Of a stretch of DNA of 32,859 bases, positions 1 to 5,950 are shown one piece after another. The stretch covers positions 1 through 32,859 of the forward strand of contig NZ_BAGN01000166.1 in the NCBI RefSeq assembly GCF_000308835.1, in the 5' to 3' direction. The position numbers and the translations under genes were made by a program. The notes beneath the pieces were generated by a model, which did not search any database, had not been told where the DNA came from, and saw only the letters and a list, made by a program, of their open reading frames with translations. Origin of the DNA: Nocardia vinacea NBRC 16497 (lineage in GTDB: Bacteria; Actinomycetota; Actinomycetes; Mycobacteriales; Mycobacteriaceae). Every line of letters starts with the position of its first letter. Within the stretch, counting starts at the first letter, position 1.

Positions 1-1368
1 GGAGCCCATGGTGAGCCGCACCGGCTTGCCGTTCTCACCGAGCACATCGACCTCGAAAGCATCGGTGTACTTGTTGCCGAGCTGGAAGATGTGGCCGATC
101 TCGATGCCGCGGGCGGATACCAGGACGCCGCGCCCGTCGGGCGAGGGATCGCCGTCTCGCACCTCGGCGGCCTCGATGGTGCCGTCGGGGGTGAAATCGC
201 GGCCCGCGACCAGGCCGACGACGTGCTTGCCCGGTTCGTCGGCGCCGGTGATCCAGCTGGTGCCGGTGCCGATGCGCGGGTCGACGAGGTAGCGAACACC
301 GTTGGCCTGCAATGCCTTCGGGCCGATGTAGCCCTTGACCAGGAACGGGTTGGCGGCGAAATCGGCCTCGGTGAGCAGTTCCACCTCGGCGGGTTCGACC
401 GCGGCGCCGAGGCGCTTGTCGTCGACCTCGCGATCGCCCGGAATGCCGACACCGAGCAGTTCGGTCTTACCGTCCGGGTGGCGCAGCTTGACCATGATGT
501 TCTTCAGGGTGTCGGCCGCGGTGACAGGTTGCGCGGAGATGCCCGCACTGTTCGCCCAATCCACCAGCGTCGCGATGGTCGGGGTGCTCGGCGTGTCGTG
601 TACGACGGCCGCGGGCAGGCCCTCGATGGGTTGCGGTTCGGCAGCGGGCGTGACCACCGCTTCCACATTCGCGGCGTAGCCGGACTCGCGGCACACCACG
701 TAGGTGTCCTCACCGACCGGGCTGTCCGCCAGGAATTCCTCCGACGCGCTGCCACCCATCGCACCTGAGGTGGCCGCGACGATGACGTACTTGACGTCGA
801 GCCGGTCGAAGATACGTTTGTAGGCCTCGCGATGCGCGTTGTAGCTGGCCTCGAGCCCGTCCTCGTCGAGATCGAAGGAGTAGGAGTCCTTCATGATGAA
901 TTCGCGGCCGCGCAGAATGCCCGCGCGAGGCCGCTCCTCATCGCGGTACTTGGTCTGGATCTGGTACAGCGTGACCGGCAGATCCTTGTACGAGCTGTAT
1001 TCACCCTTCACGGTGAGCGCGAACAGCTCCTCGTGCGTAGGCCCCAGCAGATAGTCCGCGCCCTTGCGGTCCTGCAGCCGGAACAGGCCGTCACCGTATT
1101 CGGTCCACCGGTTGGTGGTCTCGTACGGTTCGCGCGGCAGCAGCGCGGGCAGCGAGATCTCCTGCGCGCCGATGGCGTTCATCTCCTCCCGCACGACCTG
1201 CTCGACCCGCCGCAGCACCCGCAGGCCCAGCGGCAGCCACGAGTACACGCCCGGGGCGATGCGCCGCACATATCCGGCGCGGACGAGGAGTTTGTGACTG
1301 GGCACCTCGGCGTCGGCGGGATCGTCGCGCAGGGTACGCAGGAACAGGTGGGAGAGGCGGGTGATCAC
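1..1368 (-). CDS. proS: Prolyl-tRNA synthetase, partial (C-terminus beyond window)
   Basis: Cytoplasmic class II aminoacyl-tRNA synthetase that charges tRNA-Pro with proline. The 456 visible codons begin ITRLSHLFLRTLRDDPADAE and include the motif 2 region RDEERPRAGILRGREFIMKD and the inserted YbaK-like editing segment (about residues 225-390). The gene runs off the left edge, so roughly the last 120 residues (motif 3 and the anticodon-binding domain) are missing; the family in actinobacteria is usually near 580 residues. The start is the GTG at 1368-1366. A TACCCT hexamer lies 8 bases upstream of it (minus sense), as in a leaderless promoter, and no Shine-Dalgarno sequence is seen. It is divergent from yaaA. 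Identification is firm; the start is probable. Confidence 0.96.
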   Translation of the reverse strand, partial: MITRLSHLFLRTLRDDPADAEVPSHKLLVRAGYVRRIAPGVYSWLPLGLRVLRRVEQVVREEMNAIGAQEISLPALLPREPYETTNRWTEYGDGLFRLQDRKGADYLLGPTHEELFALTVKGEYSSYKDLPVTLYQIQTKYRDEERPRAGILRGREFIMKDSYSFDLDEDGLEASYNAHREAYKRIFDRLDVKYVIVAATSGAMGGSASEEFLADSPVGEDTYVVCRESGYAANVEAVVTPAAEPQPIEGLPAAVVHDTPSTPTIATLVDWANSAGISAQPVTAADTLKNIMVKLRHPDGKTELLGVGIPGDREVDDKRLGAAVEPAEVELLTEADFAANPFLVKGYIGPKALQANGVRYLVDPRIGTGTSWITGADEPGKHVVGLVAGRDFTPDGTIEAAEVRDGDPSPDGRGVLVSARGIEIGHIFQLGNKYTDAFEVDVLGENGKPVRLTMGS

Positions 1369-1376
1369 GGAACGAC

Positions 1377-1382
1377 AGGGTA
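1377..1382 (-). promoter_or_regulatory. Putative -10 box for leaderless proS mRNA
   Basis: Read on the minus strand this is TACCCT, matching the actinobacterial TANNNT -10 pattern, followed after exactly 8 bases by the proS GTG. No ribosome-binding site lies between, so transcription probably starts at or next to the start codon. Inferred from sequence only. Confidence 0.4.
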
Positions 1383-1422
1383 GTCGCTGGCCGGACGATG
1401 TCTGCAACGCATTGGCCCATTT

Positions 1423-1488
1423 CGGCGTGATCGGGGGCTCTCCGTGGTTACGCAAGCTACCGCCTCCGAGCCCTGACCGATCACGCCG
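1423..1488. repeat. Long hairpin repeat, copy 1 (intergenic proS/yaaA)
   Basis: A 66-base, nearly self-complementary element. The outer arms 1423-1434 (CGGCGTGATCGG) and 1477-1488 are a perfect 12-bp inverted repeat. The next stem is GGGCTC (1435-1440) with GAGCCC (1468-1473), and an inner 5-bp stem is GTGGT (1444-1448) with ACCGC (1459-1463), around a 10-base loop. The 32-base core 1440-1471 recurs without change at 27535-27566. It sits between two divergent, apparently leaderless genes, so it should not be part of either mRNA. It may act as DNA, as a small RNA or as a dispersed repeat. No function is assigned. Confidence 0.75.
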
Positions 1489-1489
1489 G

Positions 1490-1495
1490 TACCCT
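1490..1495 (+). promoter_or_regulatory. Putative -10 box for leaderless yaaA mRNA
   Basis: TACCCT followed by 8 bases and then the GTG start of yaaA. This is the same hexamer and the same spacing as on the opposite strand in front of proS. It fits a leaderless transcript, because no Shine-Dalgarno sequence precedes the GTG. Confidence 0.4.
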
Positions 1496-1503
1496 ATCCG
1501 CTC

Positions 1504-2250
1504 GTGCTGGTGCTGCTGCCCCCTTCCGAAACCAAGTCCGATGGCGGAACCGATGTGCCGCTGGAGCTGGAGTCGCTGGCGATGCCGCAGCTCACGGCGG
1601 TGCGTGACCGGCTCATCGACGAGGTCGTCAAGCTGGCCGCCGACCCGGACGCTTCGCGCGCGGTGCTCGGCCTCGGCAAGGGGGCTGATACCGAGATCGC
1701 GCGCAATGCGACGCTGCGCACGTCAGCGACCCGGCCCGCGCTGGAGCGCTACACCGGCGTGCTCTACGACGCACTGGATGCCCGCTCCTTCACCAAGGTC
1801 CAACGCGCCAAGGCCTATGCCCGCCTCGGCATCGGCTCCGCCCTGTTCGGCGCCGTCCGCGCCGATGACCTCATCCCCGCCTACCGGCTCTCCGGTGGTT
1901 CCAAACTTCCCGGCCTGCCGACGCTTTCCGCGATCTGGCGCGATGTCCTGCCCGACGCCCTGGTCGCCGAAGCCGCCGGTGAACTCGTCATCGACCTGCG
2001 CTCGGGCACCTACCAGCAGCTCGGCCGCATCCCCGATGCCATCACCGCCAATGTCCTCACCGAACACCCCGACGGCTCCCGAACCGTGGTGAGCCACTTC
2101 AACAAACACCACAAGGGCCTACTCGCCCGCGCCCTCGTCCTTACCCGCGCCGACCCCACCGACATCCGCGCGGTAGCCGGCATAGCCACCAAATCCGGCC
2201 TCCGCACCGAAATAGCCTCCCCCACCGAACTCATCATCATCACCAGCTGA
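1504..2250 (+). CDS. yaaA: YaaA family peroxide-stress protein
   Basis: A 248-residue cytoplasmic protein of the YaaA (DUF328) family. In E. coli YaaA limits intracellular iron and oxidative DNA damage under peroxide stress. Family hallmarks visible are PPSETKS near the N-terminus, YDALDA, AYRLSGGSKLPGL, SGTYQQL and VSHFNKHHKG, and the length is typical. The start is the GTG at 1504; translation begins MLVLLPPSETKS, which puts the conserved PPSETK motif at residue 6 as in homologues. No ribosome-binding site is seen, consistent with the leaderless promoter at 1490. It is monocistronic and is followed by imperfect palindromes that may terminate transcription. Identification is firm; the physiological role is by homology. 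Confidence 0.93.
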   Translation: MLVLLPPSETKSDGGTDVPLELESLAMPQLTAVRDRLIDEVVKLAADPDASRAVLGLGKGADTEIARNATLRTSATRPALERYTGVLYDALDARSFTKVQRAKAYARLGIGSALFGAVRADDLIPAYRLSGGSKLPGLPTLSAIWRDVLPDALVAEAAGELVIDLRSGTYQQLGRIPDAITANVLTEHPDGSRTVVSHFNKHHKGLLARALVLTRADPTDIRAVAGIATKSGLRTEIASPTELIIITS

Positions 2251-2258
2251 TGTGCGGC

Positions 2259-2328
2259 TGGCGCATGACCAGCGCACCGCTCACATAGGTCGCAACTTAT
2301 GTGCAGCCTGCACTGACTCTGTGCGAGC
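2259..2328. repeat. Imperfect palindromic repeat A1
   Basis: About 70 bases that partly fold back on themselves and resemble the unit at 2420-2490. Shared blocks include CTCACATAGGT, GTGCGAGCG and TTCACTCGCG just outside. It lies just after the yaaA stop and 161 bases before A2. It belongs to a family with A2 and the near-perfect palindrome at 3745-3816. It could help terminate yaaA transcription or mark an islet boundary. Confidence 0.6.
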
Positions 2329-2419
2329 GCTTCACTCGCGCACCTACACCCACCGGGACCGCAAGGGTGACTTCCGCGAGCTCTGGATCGCCTGCATCAA
2401 CGCACACCCGACGGACGGC

Positions 2420-2490
2420 TGGCACATGGCCGGTGCACGGCTCACATAGGTTGCAGCTTGTGCGCGGCGCGCACTGGGTCTGTGCGAGCG
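2420..2490. repeat. Imperfect palindromic repeat A2
   Basis: Second copy of the A family, in direct orientation to A1. It reads CTCACATAGGTTGCAGC, then GTGCGCGGCG and GCACTGGGTCTGTGCGAG. The segment CATAGGTTGCA...TGCGCGGCG...CACTGGGT also matches the minus strand of the palindrome at 3745-3816. A2 and A3 therefore lie in inverted orientation around the AbiEi-like gene. The two halves of A2 are only moderately complementary. Confidence 0.6.
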
Positions 2491-2523
2491 GTTCACTCGC
2501 GGAAGGCGGTTGGTTGCGGCGGG

Positions 2524-3468
2524 TTATTCGCGCTCGGTGGGGCGCCAGGTGCCTGCTCGGTGGATGCGGTGAGCGAAGGCCGCGGCTCGGGCCAGTCGGG
2601 TCAGCCAGCGGTCCGGGGTGTCCAGGTCAGGCCAGGTCCAGCGGACAACGGCCCAACCCAGCGCGCGCAGGGCGTCCTCACGGAGCTTTTCGGCGATCAC
2701 GGTGGATTCGGGTGAGCCGCGGCGGGAGTTGTTGCGGTACTTGATCATTCCATCGAATTCGCCGATAACGCCCAGCGTCGGGAACAGGAAATCGACTCGG
2801 GCGACGAATCCGCCGTTGATATCCAGGACGGTCGACTGGAGTTCCGGTGCGGGCAGTCCGGCAGTGCACAACACAACCCGGCTCCGCGATTCGCCGGGGC
2901 TCTCGGCGCGGCCGTCGAGGAAGTCGATGACGCGGCGCGCGGCCGGGCAGCCCGGGCGGCCGTTCGCCCGCAGTAGTTGTTCCGCCAGTTCGGCGCTGCT
3001 GGTACGCCCGAGGCGCAGTGCCGCATCACCCACCACGACAGCTTGTTCGAACGGCACGGTTCTGGCCAGGTCGACGATCGTGCGCGCCACGGTCGTCACC
3101 CGCAGATCGCCGATCTGCACCACCTCATCCGACTCGATGGACGCGGCGTGCATCATGACCCGCTTCCCCTTGCGTGCCCCGGTTCTTCGATTGCGCGTCA
3201 AATGAACCCGTGCCAACGGAATCGACCACACCGGCAGACCGTGCACGACAGCCGCGGAGATATGACTGACGACGGCAGCTGAACTGGAGCCTGCGGCGAC
3301 AGCACCGGTCAGCACCAGATGCCTTTGTTCAGTAGTCATTTCGCCGATATCGACCGCACTCAGGTACTGCCCCCGGCACACCCGCTGCCAAGGTCGCCTG
3401 CTCAGCTCACGTCCGGTGAATCCGGCTTCCAGCGCATTCCGACGGGAAATAGTTCGAGGTACGTCCAC
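2524..3468 (-). CDS. AbiEi-type antitoxin-domain protein with DUF559/Vsr-like C-terminus
   Basis: A 314-residue protein of a family common in actinobacteria. The N-terminal 45 residues (ISRRNALEAGFTGRELSRR, then WQRVCRGQYLSA) look like the winged-helix AbiEi antitoxin-type domain. The C-terminal part (about residues 220-300) carries VDFLFP, GEFDGMIKYR, EKLREDALRALGW and VVRWTW, a DUF559/very-short-patch-repair-like nuclease fold with acidic residues and a lysine in the usual places. The GTG at 3468 is chosen because it starts just before the conserved RRNAL helix; the ATG at 3339 would remove that domain. No partner toxin (AbiEii nucleotidyltransferase) is adjacent, so this is a solitary gene. 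It is bounded by palindromic repeats of one family, which suggests a transferable cassette. The biological role is unknown. Confidence 0.7.
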   Translation of the reverse strand: MDVPRTISRRNALEAGFTGRELSRRPWQRVCRGQYLSAVDIGEMTTEQRHLVLTGAVAAGSSSAAVVSHISAAVVHGLPVWSIPLARVHLTRNRRTGARKGKRVMMHAASIESDEVVQIGDLRVTTVARTIVDLARTVPFEQAVVVGDAALRLGRTSSAELAEQLLRANGRPGCPAARRVIDFLDGRAESPGESRSRVVLCTAGLPAPELQSTVLDINGGFVARVDFLFPTLGVIGEFDGMIKYRNNSRRGSPESTVIAEKLREDALRALGWAVVRWTWPDLDTPDRWLTRLARAAAFAHRIHRAGTWRPTERE

Positions 3469-3744
3469 TCCCCGATGTTCTCGACCGACCCCACCCAGCC
3501 GAAAGCCCCAATCCACGGATTGTGGACAACTCGCCCCCTGTGCACAACTCCACACCACACACGCCATACCTGACCACCGAGCCACCTCCTGCGGCCTACC
3601 AGGCTCCGATGACCGCGCCGATCTTCTCATCCGCGGTGCGACGGCACGGACGAGTCCGAGCACGGCACCATGAGTGCCGCCGCCCCCTGCAGCGAGCATC
3701 CAGCAATGAGCCAGCCCGCAGTGGGCGCGAGGCCGTGACCGGCG
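3469..3744. other. Non-coding stretch upstream of the AbiEi-like gene
   Basis: Together with the following palindrome and the 64 bases after it, this makes about 410 bases without a convincing gene. It holds a 5-bp dyad TCCAC/GTGGA (3512-3526) and two DnaA-box-like sequences. Open frames across it lack conserved sequence and run out of phase with the usual third-position G/C pattern. The promoter of the AbiEi-like gene should lie here, but no clear -10/-35 pair stands out. Confidence 0.5.
3521..3548 (-). promoter_or_regulatory. Pair of DnaA-box-like sequences
   Basis: On the minus strand 3529-3521 reads TTGTCCACA, the preferred actinobacterial DnaA box. The stretch 3548-3540 reads TTGTGCACA, one base off. 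The two are in the same orientation, 10 bases apart, about 55 bases upstream of the AbiEi-like gene start. Two boxes do not make an origin; they may allow DnaA to regulate the gene, or occur by chance. Confidence 0.35.
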
Positions 3745-3816
3745 GGTGGCGCATACCCAGTGAACGCCGCGCAAGAGTTGCAACCTATGCGCGGCGTCCA
3801 CTATGTATGCGCCACC
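3745..3816. repeat. 72-bp near-perfect palindrome (repeat A3)
   Basis: The arms 3745-3773 and 3788-3816 (29 bases each) are complementary at 26 of 29 positions. They enclose a 14-base centre that itself contains the palindrome GTTGCAAC (3777-3784). Both strands resemble repeat A2. It lies 64 bases beyond the stop of the minus-strand reductase gene and could terminate its transcript, form a cruciform or be the end of a mobile cassette. It is far longer than an ordinary terminator hairpin and has no T-run. Confidence 0.8.
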
Positions 3817-3880
3817 GCAGGCAGCGTGCTCAGGCCTCGCCAGGCAGCGAGCAGTAGGCACCGCGCTGTCCTGCGCGCGG

Positions 3881-4558
3881 TCAGCGCTGTGCGGCGGCCA
3901 ACGCGGCTCGGATCTTGTCAGCAGCCGCGGGGGCAGCGGGGTGCTCCCAGAACGGAAGATCCGCGGCGTAGGGCTCGCCATAGGCGGGGGTATTGGGCTG
4001 GGCGCGCCAACTCTCGTTCAACGAGCCGACGTCGACTATGTCGTAGCCGAGGGTGTCGAGTAGTTCGGCGGCAGCCTTTTTCGCGTCGGCGTCGTCGCCT
4101 GCGATGGGGAGGGCCGAGCGGTCGGAGGCGGTGGAGGGGCGGGCGAGGGCGGCCAGGTGGGGATAGAAAATATTGTTGAAGGCCTTGACGACCTTCGAGG
4201 TCGGCAGGTGGCGTTGCAGCAGTTCACTGCTGGTGGTGGTGCCGTCCTCGAGTTCGGGGAAGGTGCCGTCGCGGTCCGGGTAGTAGTTGTTCGTGTCGAT
4301 GACGACCTTGCCCGCCAGCGGCTCCACCGGAACCTGCCGGTAGTTCTTCAACGGCACCGTGACCACGACGATGTCACCGGCCGCGGCCGCCTCCGCGGCG
4401 GTGGCGGCACGGGCCCGTGGCCCGAGCTCGGCAACCAGCTCCGCCAGCGTCTCCGGCCCCCGCGAGTTACTGACCACGACATCGAGTCCGGCCGCGACGG
4501 CCAACCGTGCCAATGTGCCGCCGATATTCCCGCTGCCGATCAATCCAAGCGTTGTCAT
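3881..4558 (-). CDS. F420/NADP oxidoreductase-like dinucleotide-binding protein
   Basis: A 225-residue protein with a Rossmann fold of the NADPH-dependent F420 reductase (Fno/NpdG)-like family. The N-terminal GLIGSGNIGGTLARL is the dinucleotide-binding loop, followed by VVVSNSRGPETL (the second strand, whose SNSR favours NADP phosphate binding). VVVTVPLKNYRQVP, VVIDTNNYYPDRDG and VVKAFNNIFYP are typical of the family. It probably transfers hydride between NADPH and a flavin-type cofactor in the cytoplasm; the exact substrate cannot be read from the sequence. The start is the ATG at 4558, directly before the first beta strand. It is monocistronic. A short dyad CCGAC-N5-GTCGG (4593-4607) upstream could be an operator. 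Confidence 0.82.
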   Translation of the reverse strand: MTTLGLIGSGNIGGTLARLAVAAGLDVVVSNSRGPETLAELVAELGPRARAATAAEAAAAGDIVVVTVPLKNYRQVPVEPLAGKVVIDTNNYYPDRDGTFPELEDGTTTSSELLQRHLPTSKVVKAFNNIFYPHLAALARPSTASDRSALPIAGDDADAKKAAAELLDTLGYDIVDVGSLNESWRAQPNTPAYGEPYAADLPFWEHPAAPAAADKIRAALAAAQR

Positions 4559-4651
4559 GCCCGGTCCCAACCGAGTTGAGGCCGCGATTGTTCCGACATG
4601 CCGTCGGTGCGCCCCGATGTCGCGGCTGGCGGTCACAGGCTTCGACGACGG

Positions 4652-4792
4652 TTACGCGGCGATGAGCAGCGCCGCCACCAGGACGCGGGGCGTCGATTCG
4701 ACGCACTCGAACGCGCTGGAGCCGGCCAAGGAGCCGAATTCGGTGTCGAGGTCGGCTCTGGCGACCGCTGCAAAGCGCCGGCACCAGTCTCA
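4652..4792 (-). pseudogene. C-terminal remnant of an unidentified gene
   Basis: An open stretch of 45 codons between two in-frame stops, with no start codon in its first third. It begins DWCRRFAAVARADLD and ends RVLVAALLIAA before TAA. Nearly every third codon position is G or C and the residue composition is protein-like, unlike the other frames here. It is best read as the surviving end of a gene whose 5' part has been lost or degraded. The family is not recognised. Confidence 0.4.
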
Positions 4793-5005
4793 AATGCGCG
4801 CCTGGCAGCCGAGAACCGCGTGGTCGGCGCGGCGCGAAGCTCGGTTCAGCTGATGACCTCGACCGCCATCAGCCGTCCCGCACGCCAAAACTCGGATGCG
4901 CGCGAAATGATCGGTCTGTAGTGTTCGGCGAGCGGCGGGGGAAGTCCGAAATACAGGGCCGCACAAGGAATGTGATGGCGTCGAGGGCGCCCGGGGAGGT
5001 AATTG
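4793..5005. other. Intergenic region before the DUF7873-like gene
   Basis: Apart from the 4652-4792 remnant, the 447 bases between the reductase gene and the next gene contain no convincing coding sequence. The last part must hold the promoter of the downstream gene. Only its Shine-Dalgarno sequence, GGGGAGGT (4993-5000), five bases before the ATG, is clear. Confidence 0.5.
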
Positions 5006-5737
5006 ATGACGAAGTTGAATCAGATCATCGCGGTGGAAAAGGGCGTCAAGAGCGGCGCGCTGCGCGAATTGGCCGAAACCCAGAGTCAGCTGCAGAAGCC
5101 GGGGCTGCTGTCCGGTATCGCGCGTACCTATCAGCCGAAAGATGAAGAGGGCGAACAGCTTCCCCCGGAGTCGACGCGGGTGCAGGTCAAGTCCGAGGAG
5201 GTGTTGCACCAGACGGCCGCGACGCTGACCCGGCTGTTCGATGTGACGGCGACCAAGGACTGGGCGAACTGCGAGGCCAAGGCCGACGTGCGCGTCGACG
5301 AGGAGACCCTGCTGGCCGCCGTACCGGTGTCGTACCTGCTGTTCCTGGAGAAGCAGCTGGCCGACCTGCACACCTTCGTCAAGAAGCTGCCGGTGCTCGA
5401 CGCCGCCGAGGCCTGGGCATTCGACGATTCGTCCGACACCTGGCGCACCGACGCCGTGCGCACCATCCGCACCAGGAAGGTGCCACGCAACCACGTCAAG
5501 GCCGAGGCGACCGAGAAGCATCCGGCGCAGGTCGAGGTGTACTACGAGGACATCGCCATCGGCTACTGGACCACGGTGAAGTTCTCCGGTGCGCTGCCTG
5601 CCCGCCGGGTCAACGAGTTGGTCGAGCGCGTCGAAAAGCTTCAGCAGGCAGTCAAATTCGCCCGCGAGGAGGCCAACGGGAGCCAGGTCACCGACCGCAA
5701 GACCGGTGATGTGATCTTCCGTTACCTCTTCCGCTGA
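5006..5737 (+). CDS. DUF7873-like conserved protein, unknown function
   Basis: A 243-residue soluble, charged protein beginning MTKLNQIIAVEKGVKSGA, a sequence I recognise as characteristic of a conserved actinobacterial and phage-associated family of unknown function (DUF7873 as far as I can recall). No enzyme motif, signal peptide or membrane segment is visible. The N-terminal 35 residues and the segment near VNELVERVEKLQQAVKFAREEAN are probably helical. The ATG at 5006 has a strong ribosome-binding site (GGGGAGGT, 5-base spacing); the TTG just before it is less likely. The gene stands alone and ends at a strong hairpin terminator. The next features, 38 bases beyond that hairpin, are two permuted tRNA-like units, so a role connected with those RNAs is possible but unproven. 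Confidence 0.75.
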   Translation: MTKLNQIIAVEKGVKSGALRELAETQSQLQKPGLLSGIARTYQPKDEEGEQLPPESTRVQVKSEEVLHQTAATLTRLFDVTATKDWANCEAKADVRVDEETLLAAVPVSYLLFLEKQLADLHTFVKKLPVLDAAEAWAFDDSSDTWRTDAVRTIRTRKVPRNHVKAEATEKHPAQVEVYYEDIAIGYWTTVKFSGALPARRVNELVERVEKLQQAVKFAREEANGSQVTDRKTGDVIFRYLFR

Positions 5738-5740
5738 ACC

Positions 5741-5768
5741 GGTCGGGGGCGAAAAATCGCCCCCGACC
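5741..5768 (+). terminator. Strong hairpin after the DUF7873-like gene
   Basis: A perfect 11-bp stem (GGTCGGGGGCG, 5741-5751, with 5758-5768) around the loop AAAAAT, three bases after the stop codon. There is no T-run, as is common for actinobacterial terminators. Confidence 0.8.
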
Positions 5769-5776
5769 CCCAGACT

Positions 5777-5795
5777 CCCCCGCCGTGTGCGGGGG
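5777..5795 (+). terminator. Second hairpin at the start of the permuted tRNA region
   Basis: CCCCCGC (5777-5783) pairs perfectly with GCGGGGG (5789-5795) around the loop CGTGT. It may be a second terminator for the upstream gene or the 5' boundary structure of the tRNA-like transcript that follows at once. Confidence 0.55.
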
Positions 5796-5805
5796 AAGCG
5801 CAAGA

Positions 5806-5943
5806 GCGCAAACTCAAACTGAAGATAAGCCTGAAGACACGGTGACAGTGCGGGTTCGAATCCCGCTCCGGGCACAGGCCCGGATAGCCCAATCGGTAGA
5901 GGCAGCCGGAATCTCAGACTCTCGCTCCAGATTGAGCATTCGC
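5806..5943 (+). tRNA. Circularly permuted tRNA-like unit 1 (3' half before 5' half)
   Basis: The 3' half comes first: T-stem GCGGG (5850-5854), loop TTCGAAT, CCCGC (5862-5866), acceptor strand TCCGGGC (5867-5873) and discriminator A5874. After only CAG, the 5' half follows: acceptor GCCCGGA (5878-5884), a perfect 7-bp match, then TA, D-arm GCCC/AATCGGTAG/AGGC (5887-5903), A26 and GCCGG (5905-5909), which pairs with CGGT (5840-5843) as anticodon stem. T54T55C56 and G18G19 are present. The flanks also pair: CTGA (5831-5834) with TCAG (5914-5917), CTCAA (5813-5817) with TTGAG (5932-5936), CTG with CAG, and GCG with CGC, extending the anticodon stem. CCA is not encoded. The anticodon junction cannot be placed with certainty. 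No conventional 5' half lies upstream. Whether it matures into a working tRNA is unknown. Confidence 0.6.
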
Positions 5944-5950
5944 CGCCGAA

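Noticed and set aside
2301..2744. Plus-strand frames through the A1/A2 repeats that read similar peptides
   Set aside because: The peptide similarity (LQLVRGAHWVCA and the like) only reflects the DNA repeats; composition and phase are not coding-like.
3469..3981. Extension of the AbiEi-like frame upstream to 3981 (485 codons)
   Set aside because: The extra 171 codons cross the long palindrome and overlap the reductase gene, with no conserved sequence; the family starts at about 3468.
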